This document shows positions 19,831-27,406 of a stretch of DNA of 34,024 nt, one piece after another; position 1 is the first letter of the stretch; each line of letters begins with the position of its first letter. The translations under genes and the position numbers were made by a program. The notes beneath the pieces are model-generated. The model did not search any database. It was not told the origin of the DNA and worked only from the letters and a program-made list of their open reading frames with translations. Source of the stretch: Clostridiales bacterium (GTDB lineage: Bacteria; Bacillota; Clostridia; Christensenellales; Pumilibacteraceae); contig JAIDCZ010000002.1 of the NCBI GenBank assembly GCA_029055565.1, positions 1-34,024 on the forward strand, given 5' to 3'.

Positions 19831-21243
19831 ATGAAGTCAAATTTACAACTTGAAAAGAACGAAGCGTCTTTTAAAATCGCGCTCACTCCCGAGGAATGGG
19901 AAGCGGAGCTGGAAAACGCTTACAACCGCACCAAGGGTAGATATAAAATTGCGGGCTTTCGCCCCGGCAAAGCGCCGCGCAAGTTTATAGAAATGCACTA
20001 CGGCGCGGGTGTGTTCTTTGACGCGGCAGTCGACTACTGCTTGAACCGCGTTTACCGCGAGGAATTGAATAAGCATCCGGAGCTTGAAGTGTTCGGTCAG
20101 CCGGACGTTACGTTTGACAAGGCGGGCGAGGGCGAAGCGTTTGCGTTTACCATTAAGGTCACGCTTTACCCCGAAGTTAAGCTTGGTGAATATAAAGGTA
20201 TTAAATTGCCCAAGATTGAGTATAATGTAACCGACGAGGACGTGGATTCCAGCATTAAGGCCGAGCTTACTAAAAGCGCCAGAAGCGTTTCTACGGACAA
20301 GCCCGCCGAGCTTGGCAACATTACCGTAATAGATTACGTAGGGTCTGTGGACGGCGTAGAGTTCGAGGGCGGCAAGGCCGACAACCATGAGCTTAAGCTG
20401 GGCAGCGGCGCGTTTATCCCCGGTTTCGAGGATGGACTCGTTGGTGCCGTCAAGGGCGAGGAGCGCGACGTTAAGGTTAAGTTCCCCGACGACTATCACG
20501 CGGAAAACCTTAAAGGTAAGGACGCCGTGTTCCACGTAAAGGTCAACGACGTTTTGGTAGAGGAAGTGCCGGAGCTTACCGAGGACTGGGTTAAGGAGCG
20601 CGGCAGATACGACAGCGTGCAAGCGTTCAAGACCGGCATTCGCACCAACCTCGAAGCGGCGGCGGCCGACCGTCAGCGCAACGCGCGTATCGACGCCGTT
20701 ATGCGCCAAGTAACGGACAACGCCGAGTGCGATATTCCCGAGGCTATAGTCAACGCCGAAGTGGATAGAATGTACCACGAGTTCGAGCACCAAATGGCTG
20801 CGTACGGCATTAAGCCGGAGGATTACCTCAAGTACAGCAACTCGTCGGTTGAACAGTTCCGCGCCGAGCGCAAGGAGCCGGCTACCCGCAACATTAAGAT
20901 GCGCCAGGTCATGCGCGCCATTATCAAGGCGGAAGGCCTTGACGTTACGGAGGAAGAGGTTAAGCAAAAGCTGCGCGACCCCGCCGTACGTGCCGAGCTT
21001 GAGCACGTAGTGCATCACAACGGCGGCACCGTTGAGGAATACGCCTACAACGATATGCTTACCGACAAGTTCTTCGAGTTGTTGCTCAACAACAACGAGT
21101 TCGTGCTCGAGGAAACCGAGGCTAAGGAAAAACCGGCGGCCGCCAAAAAGTCTGCGACTGCGGCCAAAAAGGACGGCGCGGCCAAGCCCGCCGCTAAAAA
21201 GACGACGGCAAAAAAGCCCGCCGACAAAAAAGACGGCGAGTAA
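19831..21243 (+). CDS. tig: Trigger factor with Lys/Ala-rich C-terminal tail
   Basis: 470 residues, ribosome-bound chaperone and prolyl isomerase that receives nascent chains. The N-terminal ribosome-binding domain has the signature G42-F-R-P-G-K-A-P-R-K. The FKBP-type PPIase domain spans about residues 150-245 (VIDYVGSVDGVEFEGG, FIPGFEDGLVG, VKFPDDY). The C-terminal substrate-binding arms follow, to about residue 430. The start at 19831 follows GGAGG by five bases; an upstream in-frame ATG at 19789 overlaps the promoter and is rejected. The last ~38 residues are almost only Lys, Ala, Pro, Thr and Asp/Gly, resembling histone-H1-like tails. This is unusual and would add positive charge near the ribosome or nucleic acid. 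clpP and clpX follow in the standard order. Confidence 0.96.
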   Translation: MKSNLQLEKNEASFKIALTPEEWEAELENAYNRTKGRYKIAGFRPGKAPRKFIEMHYGAGVFFDAAVDYCLNRVYREELNKHPELEVFGQPDVTFDKAGEGEAFAFTIKVTLYPEVKLGEYKGIKLPKIEYNVTDEDVDSSIKAELTKSARSVSTDKPAELGNITVIDYVGSVDGVEFEGGKADNHELKLGSGAFIPGFEDGLVGAVKGEERDVKVKFPDDYHAENLKGKDAVFHVKVNDVLVEEVPELTEDWVKERGRYDSVQAFKTGIRTNLEAAAADRQRNARIDAVMRQVTDNAECDIPEAIVNAEVDRMYHEFEHQMAAYGIKPEDYLKYSNSSVEQFRAERKEPATRNIKMRQVMRAIIKAEGLDVTEEEVKQKLRDPAVRAELEHVVHHNGGTVEEYAYNDMLTDKFFELLLNNNEFVLEETEAKEKPAAAKKSATAAKKDGAAKPAAKKTTAKKPADKKDGE

Positions 21244-21267
21244 TAATAAATCCATTACGGAGCAATT

Positions 21268-21879
21268 ATGAATAGCAAATTCAAGTTTATTACCAACGAT
21301 CTCGTGCCTATGGTTGTAGAACAGACCAACCGCGGCGAGCGTTCTTACGACATATTTTCGCGCTTGCTCGAGGACCGCGTAGTGTTCTTGACCGGCGAGG
21401 TTACCGACGTGACCGCCGACCTCGTAGTGGCTCAGCTTATGTATTTGGAAAGCAAGGGCGAGGATAAGGACATATCGTTGTACATCAACAGCCCCGGCGG
21501 CTCGGTTACAGCCGGCATGGCCATATACGACACTATGAACTATATCAAGTGCGACGTGGAAACCATTTGCGTTGGTATGGCGGCGAGCATGGGTGCGTTT
21601 TTGCTGTCCAGCGGCGCCAAGGGCAAGCGGTTTGCACTGCCCAACAGCGAGATTATGATTCACCAGCCTTCGGGCGGCGCGCAAGGCCAAGCGAGCGATA
21701 TTGCCATTACCGCACAGCACATTCTCCGTGTAAAAAAGCGCATGAATATGATTCTTGCCAAAAACTGCAATCAGCCGCTTGAACGCATAGAGCGCGACGT
21801 CGACCGCGACAACTATATGTTCGCAGAGGAAGCCAAGGCGTACGGCTTGATTGACGGCATAGTCGAGAAAAGACTTTAA
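21268..21879 (+). CDS. clpP: ATP-dependent Clp protease proteolytic subunit ClpP
   Basis: 203 residues. Serine protease subunit that forms a tetradecameric barrel and degrades proteins unfolded by ClpX. The catalytic triad is S107 ([11 protein letters not shown]), H132 ([11 protein letters not shown]) and D177 ([10 protein letters not shown]). The N-terminal part has the family sequence [22 protein letters not shown] and the [20 protein letters not shown] block. The length is normal. GGAG lies ten bases before the ATG, and tig ends 24 bp upstream. It is likely expressed from the tig promoter and perhaps others. The nearby rqcH supplies alanine-tailed substrates for ClpXP. Confidence 0.97.
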   Translation: MNSKFKFITNDLVPMVVEQTNRGERSYDIFSRLLEDRVVFLTGEVTDVTADLVVAQLMYLESKGEDKDISLYINSPGGSVTAGMAIYDTMNYIKCDVETICVGMAASMGAFLLSSGAKGKRFALPNSEIMIHQPSGGAQGQASDIAITAQHILRVKKRMNMILAKNCNQPLERIERDVDRDNYMFAEEAKAYGLIDGIVEKRL

Positions 21880-21937
21880 TACTTAAACATCATAACTGCC
21901 ACAAAAGAAAACTGAATGACGGAGGAGGTTCATAAAT

Positions 21938-23239
21938 ATGGCAAAAAAGAATAATAGCAATAACATGAATAACGACGAACCTTGCTGCTCGTTTTGCGGC
22001 AGACCGGAATCTAAAGTCGAGCATTTGATTGCCGCGCCGGGCGACGGCGTGTACATCTGCGAGGAGTGCGTGGAAATTTGCCGCGACCAGCTTGCGGAAA
22101 GCGATCATACTACGCCGGACAGCGTTGCACTGTTGCCGCCCGAACAGCTCAAGGCCGAGCTGGACAAGTATATTATCGGGCAAGACGAAGCCAAACGCGT
22201 GCTGTCCGTTGCCGTGTACAATCACTACAAGCGTGTAAATTACAATCTTAGAAACGTACAAAAAGACAAGCGCCGCGACGAGGAGCGCACGATTGCCGAG
22301 CGCAACACCGGCGACGGCGTGGAGCTTAACAAAAGCAATATATTGATGTTCGGTCCGTCGGGCTGTGGCAAGACCTTGCTTGCGCAAACTTTGTCCAAAA
22401 TTCTTAAGGTTCCGTTCGCCATGGTGGACGCCACCACGCTTACAGAAGCGGGGTACGTAGGCGAGGACGTGGAAAACATTTTGCTAAGACTTATAAAGAA
22501 CGCTGACTACGACGTGGCGGCCGCCGAGCGCGGTATAATCTATATCGACGAGGTGGATAAGATTGCACGTAAGTCCGAAAACGTTTCCATTACGCGCGAC
22601 GTTTCGGGCGAGGGCGTTCAACAATCCTTGCTCAAGATTATAGAAAGCACTATATCCAGCATTCCGCCCAACGGCGGGCGCAAGCACCCGCAACAAGAAT
22701 TTATCCATATGGACACCACCAACGTGCTGTTCATACTGGGCGGCGCGTTTGTGGGACTGGATAAGATAGTTGCCGACAGACTGGGCAAATCGCGTATCGG
22801 CTTTGGCGGCGTAACGCACAGCGAGGCTACCGATCCCGACGCTATGCTGCCGCAAGTCCAGCCTCAAGACCTTATCAAGTTCGGACTTATTCCGGAGCTT
22901 GTAGGCCGCGTGCCGGTTACCGTTGCGCTTAAAGACCTTAAATCCGAGGACCTCGTGCGCGTGCTTACCGAACCCAAAAATGCTATAGTCAAGCAGTACG
23001 TAAAGCTTTTGGACTTGGACGGCGTTCAGCTGGAATTTGACGATAGTGCGCTTACCGCAATAGCCGACAAGGCGATTGCATTACACACGGGCGCAAGGGG
23101 ATTGCGCACGATAGTGGAAAACGCAATGCTCGACATTATGTACAAAGTTCCGTCCGACAAGACGATAAAAAAGATAATCGTCACTTCGGATACGATTAAA
23201 AACGCAAAGCCGCCAAAGGTAATTAAAGACGCGGCGTAG
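21938..23239 (+). CDS. clpX: ClpX, AAA+ unfoldase of the ClpXP protease
   Basis: 433 residues. It recognises substrates, unfolds them with ATP and feeds them to ClpP. The N-terminal zinc-binding domain has C17, C20, C41 and C44, with two extra residues (Asp-Gly) in the loop before VYICEEC compared with common ClpX. The AAA+ module has Walker A GPSGCGKT (about 139-146), the pore loop GYVGED, Walker [10 protein letters not shown], the RKHPQQEF pore-2 region, and the sensor region [13 protein letters not shown]. The IGF loop needed to dock on ClpP is present as RIGFGG near residue 287. GGAGGAGG precedes the ATG. The heptamer array begins one base after the stop codon. Confidence 0.97.
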   Translation: MAKKNNSNNMNNDEPCCSFCGRPESKVEHLIAAPGDGVYICEECVEICRDQLAESDHTTPDSVALLPPEQLKAELDKYIIGQDEAKRVLSVAVYNHYKRVNYNLRNVQKDKRRDEERTIAERNTGDGVELNKSNILMFGPSGCGKTLLAQTLSKILKVPFAMVDATTLTEAGYVGEDVENILLRLIKNADYDVAAAERGIIYIDEVDKIARKSENVSITRDVSGEGVQQSLLKIIESTISSIPPNGGRKHPQQEFIHMDTTNVLFILGGAFVGLDKIVADRLGKSRIGFGGVTHSEATDPDAMLPQVQPQDLIKFGLIPELVGRVPVTVALKDLKSEDLVRVLTEPKNAIVKQYVKLLDLDGVQLEFDDSALTAIADKAIALHTGARGLRTIVENAMLDIMYKVPSDKTIKKIIVTSDTIKNAKPPKVIKDAA

Positions 23240-23260
23240 AGAATTCAGAATTAAGAATTA
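23240..23260 (+). repeat. Heptamer array AGAATTN x3 after clpX
   Basis: AGAATTC, AGAATTA, AGAATTA directly after the clpX stop, identical to the array at 9018-9038. Confidence 0.85.
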
Positions 23261-23264
23261 TTAA

Positions 23265-23341
23265 AAGGATGAGATTCATCGTTACTCGGAAGGACAATAA
23301 ACATTTTTGTCATTCCGAACGCAGTGAGGAATCTCATCCTT
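23265..23341. repeat. 77-nt palindromic element (REP/MITE-like) after clpX
   Basis: The outer arms AAGGATGAGATTC (23265-23277) and GAATCTCATCCTT (23329-23341) are perfectly complementary. The inner arms (about 23286-23297 with 23308-23319) pair with one mismatch. A T-rich stretch follows, so it can also end clpX transcription. Its look is that of a dispersed intergenic palindrome, not of a gene. Confidence 0.75.
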
Positions 23342-23354
23342 ATTTTTATGGTGA

Positions 23355-23600
23355 TTGGGTAATATAGACCACCACGCGGGAATGCCCGCGGACTGCGCGG
23401 GCGACCTTTGCGCTATGCGCAAGCGGTTAGCAGTCAATACAAGGCAAAAATGCTTGCTTGCAATGGCATTTTTGCCTTGTATTCACGAGCGATACGGTTT
23501 TTTAAAACGGTCGGCATTAGCCGAATATTGCCGTAGGCAACGTATCGCGAGTTACCGTGCGGCGAAATTCGGCACACTCCATTCTCGGGGTAGTGATAAC
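23355..23600. other. Hairpin-rich intergenic segment, possible structured RNA or repeat mosaic
   Basis: No convincing gene. Consecutive hairpins are visible: GCGGG/CCCGC near 23377; TTGCGC-TAT-GCGCAA near 23409; an 18-bp perfect stem (23436-23453 with 23466-23483); the outer pair GCGATACG/CGTATCGC (23489-23496 with 23541-23548) enclosing TCGGC/GCCGA; and GTGC/GCAC around 23557-23575. The order of nested and serial stems suggests a folded RNA or clustered palindromic repeats. No promoter was recognised on either strand. It lies between clpX and tRNA-Glu. Confidence 0.4.
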
Positions 23601-23634
23601 AAAAAATCCATACGCTTATGCGTATGGATTTTTT
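23601..23634 (-). terminator. Terminator of tRNA-Glu
   Basis: A perfect 15-bp stem, 23601-23615 with 23620-23634, and loop TTAT. A T6 run lies at the 3' arm on both strands, so it is probably bidirectional. Confidence 0.88.
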
Positions 23635-23635
23635 G

Positions 23636-23710
23636 TGGCACCACCACCGGGAATCGAACCCGGGTCTTCGGCGTGAGAGGCCAACGTCCTAACCTCTAGA
23701 CTATAGTGGC
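23636..23710 (-). tRNA. tRNA-Glu (anticodon CUC)
   Basis: 75 nt including an encoded 3' CCA. The acceptor GCCACTA pairs with TGGTGGT through two G-U pairs. The D-arm GTCTAGAGGTTAGGAC is typical of tRNA-Glu. The anticodon stem TTGGC/GCCGA holds the loop CTCTCAC, giving anticodon CTC at positions 34-36. The variable loop has 4 nt, and the T-arm is CCGGG-TTCGATT-CCCGG. A promoter and a terminator flank it, so it is a single-gene unit. Confidence 0.95.
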
Positions 23711-23723
23711 TCATTACTATGTA

Positions 23724-23752
23724 AGTATAGCATATACGTAATTAAAAATCAA
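23724..23752 (-). promoter_or_regulatory. Promoter of tRNA-Glu
   Basis: On the minus strand: TTGATT (23747-23752), 17 bp, TATACT (23724-23729), 13 bases upstream of the mature tRNA. Confidence 0.75.
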
Positions 23753-23767
23753 CCGTTTTAACGCTAT

Positions 23768-23810
23768 TAAACGAAAAAACAATCAATTTGTTTGATTGTT
23801 TTTTCGTTTA
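23768..23810 (-). terminator. Terminator of pnuC
   Basis: A perfect 19-bp stem (23768-23786 with 23792-23810) and a 5-nt loop, directly behind the pnuC stop codon at 23813. Internal T6 runs support termination on the minus strand. Confidence 0.85.
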
Positions 23811-23812
23811 GA

Positions 23813-24589
23813 CTATTTAGGTTGTTCGGTCGTATCGTCATCGGTAGGTTGTTGCGATTGCTCTTGTGCGCTTTCGGTCGGTTCCGTTTGCAGTTGGGGT
23901 TCTGCCGCGGCTTGCTTTTTCTTCATTCTCGTCCAGTTGATAAATCCGTAGGTATCGTAGATAAAGAACAGCGAGAAGCACATGACTATAGGTAAGCACG
24001 TAATATCGGTTGCGGCGACCATAGACCACAGCACGATGCGCACTACGTCGTTGCACGCGTAGGCGAGGCCGTAAAACGGACTGCGCAGTATGGTAAAGCA
24101 CGCCGCTATCATGCTGAGCGCTACCGACACCGTGCTTATTGCCAAGTTGGACGTGCCGAGCGCGCGCAGAATGAAAAAGAACGCTACCGTTACAGCCGCG
24201 GAGATCGCGCCGACTATGGCGACCTTTTTGGCATTGAGCGTGGCAACCGATATGCTGGCGCCGTCCTTGAACGGATGGCGAAGCCACGTTACTATGGCGT
24301 ATATCGCCGCGGGCGTGCTCATGCCGAGGTAGGTTATCATTTCGCCGTAGTATTTGGTAAAGTACGACACTATGCCGTAGCATACCGAAAACGCCACAGT
24401 CAAGAATTGCCCGACCACGTTGCCCTTGACGATAAACATAAGCATCGTTATGCCGGTTATCGACGAGGCCAGCGTCATGTAGTCTTTGGACTTGGTCAGA
24501 AAAAAGGTGAGCAGTATTGCTGTGAATGCCGCCACCCACAGACATACGTCGAATTTTGTCAAAACTTTGAACGGATTTTTAATTTTCAT
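23813..24589 (-). CDS. pnuC: PnuC-type nicotinamide riboside transporter
   Basis: 258 residues with about seven TM helices. PnuC proteins carry nicotinamide riboside (or a related vitamin in PnuT/PnuX forms) across the membrane, where kinases trap it for NAD synthesis. Family features seen: a GNVVGQFLTVAFSVCYGIVS helix with aromatic residues, the TYLGMSTPAAIYAIVTW block, NDVVRIVLW, and the end FIYDTYGFINWTRMKKK. The last ~35 residues (about 225-258) form a Gln/Thr/Glu/Pro-rich cytoplasmic tail not typical of the family. The -10 box lies nine bases from the ATG and no ribosome site is visible, so a leaderless mRNA is likely. No nadR or thiamine genes are adjacent. The substrate assignment rests on the family name only. 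Confidence 0.87.
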   Translation of the reverse strand: MKIKNPFKVLTKFDVCLWVAAFTAILLTFFLTKSKDYMTLASSITGITMLMFIVKGNVVGQFLTVAFSVCYGIVSYFTKYYGEMITYLGMSTPAAIYAIVTWLRHPFKDGASISVATLNAKKVAIVGAISAAVTVAFFFILRALGTSNLAISTVSVALSMIAACFTILRSPFYGLAYACNDVVRIVLWSMVAATDITCLPIVMCFSLFFIYDTYGFINWTRMKKKQAAAEPQLQTEPTESAQEQSQQPTDDDTTEQPK

Positions 24590-24598
24590 AGCTGTGAT

Positions 24599-24627
24599 AA
24601 TATACCATGGACGAGTAGTCTTGTCAA
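24599..24627 (-). promoter_or_regulatory. Promoter of pnuC, leaderless geometry
   Basis: On the minus strand: TTGACA (24622-24627), 17 bp, TATATT (24599-24604), nine bases before the ATG at 24589. It is packed between the ALDH terminator and pnuC. Confidence 0.75.
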
Positions 24628-24640
24628 TAGCTGCGCAATA

Positions 24641-24665
24641 AAAAATGCGGCAGACCGCCGCATTT
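24641..24665 (-). terminator. Terminator of the ADH-ALDH operon
   Basis: AAATGCGGC (24643-24651) pairs with GCCGCATTT (24657-24665) around a 5-nt loop. On the minus strand the hairpin runs out into TTTTTTATT. Confidence 0.9.
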
Positions 24666-24670
24666 GATAA

Positions 24671-26035
24671 TTATTTCAAAAAGAACCTAACCAGCTTGTC
24701 CTTGAACTTGGTGTACGGCGAGTATCGTATGGGCAAGTCGAGCTTGGTTGATTTTTTGAGAATTGACTTGCAGTGCGAAAAGGTCATAAATCCGGTTTTG
24801 CCGTGATAACTGCCTATGCCCGAAGTGCCTACGCCGCCGAACGGCATTTTGGTCGTGGCAATGTGCATAATTACGTCGTTTACGCACCCGCCGCCGAACG
24901 CGAACTGCCGCATAAGCTTCTTTTCCGTTTTGCGCTTTTGCGTGAACAGATAGAAGGCGAGCGGCGTGGGGTGTGCGGCAAGTATATTGTTAAGCTCGGC
25001 CTCGGTGGAATAGGTGAGCACCGGCATGACCGGCCCAAAAATTTCCTCTTGCATTGCCTTGTCGTCGAGCGTTGCGGGGTAGATAATAGTCGGCTCTATT
25101 TTTTGCTGTTCGTCGCTAAACCCGCCGCCGTAAGCGACGTTGCCGTCTATCAAATTCTTAACGCGGTTGTAGTGCCGCTCGCTGATTATCTTGCCGAAGT
25201 ACTCGCAGTTAAGCGCGTCGGGATAGAGCTTGTTTATATACTTTTTCATGCATTCCACCAGCTTGTCGGCAACGGACTCGTGCGCCACTATATAGTCGGG
25301 CGCAATGCAAGTCTGGCCGGCGTTAAGCAGTTTGCCGAACACTATACGCCGCGCCGCAAGATCTATCTTGGCCGTTTCGTCGACTACGGTCGGGCTTTTG
25401 CCGCCCAGCTCGAGCGTGACGGGCGTAAGATTGCGGCTTGCCGCCTCGTACACCTTTTTGCCGACCTCGGCGCCGCCGGTAAAGAATATGTAATCGAATT
25501 TGCAATCCAGCACTTCGGCGTTTGCGCTTTCGCCGTACACGCATGCAACGTATTCGGGCGGGAACACCGACTCCACTATCTCTTTCATTACTTGGCTGGT
25601 GTGCGCCGACGCGCGCGAAGGCTTCAGTACTACCGTATTGCCCGCCGAAACGGAATCGACAAGCGGTTGCATTGTAAGGAGGAATGGGTAGTTCCACGGC
25701 GCTATAACCAGCGTAACGCCGTACGGCGAGGGCAGTACGTAGCTTTTAGACGGAAACTGCGCCAGCGGCGTGCCGCGCTTTGACGGCTTGGCCCATTTTT
25801 TGATATGCTTAATGTTGTAGGACAGTTCTTCCAAAACCATGCCTACTTCCACCATGTACGTTTCGGCCGCGGACTTGTTAAGGTCGGCCTTGAGCGCGGC
25901 AAATATATCTTGCTCGCGTGCCTTGATAGTGGTCTTAAGCGCCTTTAGGTACTTTAGCCGCGTGGCTACCGGCAACGTGTTATGCGCGTTAAAAAATTCG
26001 CGCTGATTGCTTACTATTTGTTCGATCGTTGTCAT
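24671..26035 (-). CDS. Class 3-type NAD(P)-dependent aldehyde dehydrogenase
   Basis: 454 residues, aldehyde dehydrogenase superfamily. It oxidises an aldehyde to the acid with NAD(P). Recognisable parts are the nucleotide-binding stretch (VIAPWNYPFLLTMQPLVDSV, VLKPS, FFTGGAEVGKKVYEAA), the general-base Glu in LELGGKSP, and the catalytic Cys in GQTCIAPDY. The shorter length and C-terminal CVNDVIMHIATTKMPFGGVG point to the class 3 branch (YwdH/ALDH3-like), often acting on medium- or long-chain or aromatic aldehydes. The C-terminus ends in basic and hydrophobic residues (KFKDKLVRFFLK), perhaps for membrane contact. The start codon overlaps the stop of the upstream iron alcohol dehydrogenase by one base, so the two are coupled and probably interconvert an alcohol, its aldehyde and the acid. 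Confidence 0.92.
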   Translation of the reverse strand: MTTIEQIVSNQREFFNAHNTLPVATRLKYLKALKTTIKAREQDIFAALKADLNKSAAETYMVEVGMVLEELSYNIKHIKKWAKPSKRGTPLAQFPSKSYVLPSPYGVTLVIAPWNYPFLLTMQPLVDSVSAGNTVVLKPSRASAHTSQVMKEIVESVFPPEYVACVYGESANAEVLDCKFDYIFFTGGAEVGKKVYEAASRNLTPVTLELGGKSPTVVDETAKIDLAARRIVFGKLLNAGQTCIAPDYIVAHESVADKLVECMKKYINKLYPDALNCEYFGKIISERHYNRVKNLIDGNVAYGGGFSDEQQKIEPTIIYPATLDDKAMQEEIFGPVMPVLTYSTEAELNNILAAHPTPLAFYLFTQKRKTEKKLMRQFAFGGGCVNDVIMHIATTKMPFGGVGTSGIGSYHGKTGFMTFSHCKSILKKSTKLDLPIRYSPYTKFKDKLVRFFLK

Positions 26036-27234
26036 TACAGTTTCACCTTGTTGTAGAGTTGTTTTAGTTGTTTGCGGGAGAACAGCTTGGGCACGGGGTA
26101 CAGCGGATTGCCTTCCTTGGCGGCGTACTTGGACATTTGGTCTATATCCTCGTCGCGTATTTCGGCGAAGCCGCGCGGAATGCCGAGGTAGTCGTTCATG
26201 GCGTACACCCAGCGTATAAACTTATCGGCCGCGGCTTGCTTGCCGTCGGACTCGTCCGCTACGCCTATTTCGCGGGCGAGTATAGCCAGCTTTTTGTGCG
26301 CCGACTTGCCGTAGCTTTCCAGCACTACCGGCAGAAGCACCGAGCACGTAAGTCCGTGCGCAAGTCCGTACTTGCCGCTTAGCGAGTGCGCCACCGCGTG
26401 CACGTACCCGACGTAGCTTTTGGTAAACGCTATGCCCGCATAGTGCGCGGCAAACAGCATGTTGCGCCGCGCCTCGGCGTTTGTCGGCTCGTCGTAGCAA
26501 GTTTTAAGATTGTCGTGAATAAGCTTAACGGCCTCTATGGCGTTGCTACGCGTATCCTTGGTTGTGGACCGCCCGATAAACGCTTCCACCGCGTGGGTGA
26601 GCGCGTCCATACCGGTGTACGCCGTTATCGTCTTGGGCAAGCCTAACGTAAGCTTGTAGTCGAGCACTGCGTAGCGCGGAATAAGCGGAAAATCGTTGAT
26701 TGCAAACTTGCGGTGCGTTTCGCCGTCCGTTATTACGGACGCAATCGTCGTTTCACTGCCGGTGCCGGCGGTGGTGGGGATTGCTATAAGCAACGGCAGT
26801 TTTTTGCGTACGTGCAAAATTCCCGCCATAGCTTTTACGCTCTTTTTGGGTCGGGCAATGCGCGCGCCTACCGCCTTGGCAAGATCCATAGGACTGCCGC
26901 CGCCTACGGCTATAATGGCGTTGCAGCCGTCGGCGATATACATAGCTCGCGCTTCCTCAACCGCGGCAATCGTCGGGTTGGGCATAGTCTTGTCATAAAT
27001 GCTGTACCCGATACCCGCGGCGGTGAGCGCGGCGGTAAGTCCGTCCACAAGCCCGCACTTCATAACGCCGCCGTCGGTAACTATAAACGCGTTGTTTATA
27101 TTCTTGTCTTGCAGTACGGCGGGAACATCCTCCACCGACTTTAATATCTCCGGCCTACGGTATGGCAAAATGGGCAACGCCACCTTGAACACGAACTGAT
27201 AAGTTCTGCAATAAAGCTTGTTAAATATATTCAT
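26035..27234 (-). CDS. Iron-containing alcohol dehydrogenase
   Basis: 399 residues, group III metal-dependent alcohol dehydrogenase, interconverting aldehydes and alcohols with NAD(P)H. Family motifs are GGGSPMDLAKAVGA (dinucleotide phosphates), TTAGTGSET, and metal ligands Asp and His in MDALTHAVEAF, with further His in HAVAHSLSG and GLAHGL. The start at 27234 is chosen: GAGGAG stands nine bases before it, whereas an upstream in-frame start at 27282 adds 16 unlikely residues. First gene of a two-gene operon with an aldehyde dehydrogenase. In a hydrogen-producing fermenter the pair may dispose of reductant or detoxify aldehydes. No acetyl-CoA-linked domain (AdhE) and no microcompartment genes are seen. 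Confidence 0.93.
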   Translation of the reverse strand: MNIFNKLYCRTYQFVFKVALPILPYRRPEILKSVEDVPAVLQDKNINNAFIVTDGGVMKCGLVDGLTAALTAAGIGYSIYDKTMPNPTIAAVEEARAMYIADGCNAIIAVGGGSPMDLAKAVGARIARPKKSVKAMAGILHVRKKLPLLIAIPTTAGTGSETTIASVITDGETHRKFAINDFPLIPRYAVLDYKLTLGLPKTITAYTGMDALTHAVEAFIGRSTTKDTRSNAIEAVKLIHDNLKTCYDEPTNAEARRNMLFAAHYAGIAFTKSYVGYVHAVAHSLSGKYGLAHGLTCSVLLPVVLESYGKSAHKKLAILAREIGVADESDGKQAAADKFIRWVYAMNDYLGIPRGFAEIRDEDIDQMSKYAAKEGNPLYPVPKLFSRKQLKQLYNKVKL

Positions 27235-27343
27235 TGGAAACATCTCCTCTCGATCAAAATAATCACTACGAAAATTATACAACTATTTATATCGGTTTTT
27301 ATTCAATATCCGACACTTAACTGTCTATATATTTAAAAACAAT

Positions 27344-27380
27344 AAAAAATGCCACATAATAGCAATTATGTAACATTTTT
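27344..27380 (-). terminator. Terminator of the GyrI-like/2H phosphoesterase operon
   Basis: A stem of about 15 bp with two G-U pairs (27344-27360 with 27364-27380) and a 4-nt loop, ending in a T6 run on the minus strand. It lies 27 bp after the stop at 27407. Confidence 0.8.
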
Positions 27381-27406
27381 ATTTGTAATGGATTTAGTAT
27401 GGTAAT

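Noticed and set aside
19843-21720. 625-codon antisense frame opposite tig and clpP
   Set aside because: It covers two complete conserved genes and the gap between them, shows no domain, and is explained by GC-rich codon use on the sense strand.
23355-23699. Plus-strand frame of 114 codons between clpX and tRNA-Glu
   Set aside because: It runs through several hairpins, the terminator and most of the tRNA on the other strand, with no ribosome site or family likeness.
24590-24640. NAD- or vitamin-sensing riboswitch before pnuC
   Set aside because: The promoter lies nine bases before the ATG, so there is no leader RNA that could hold a riboswitch.
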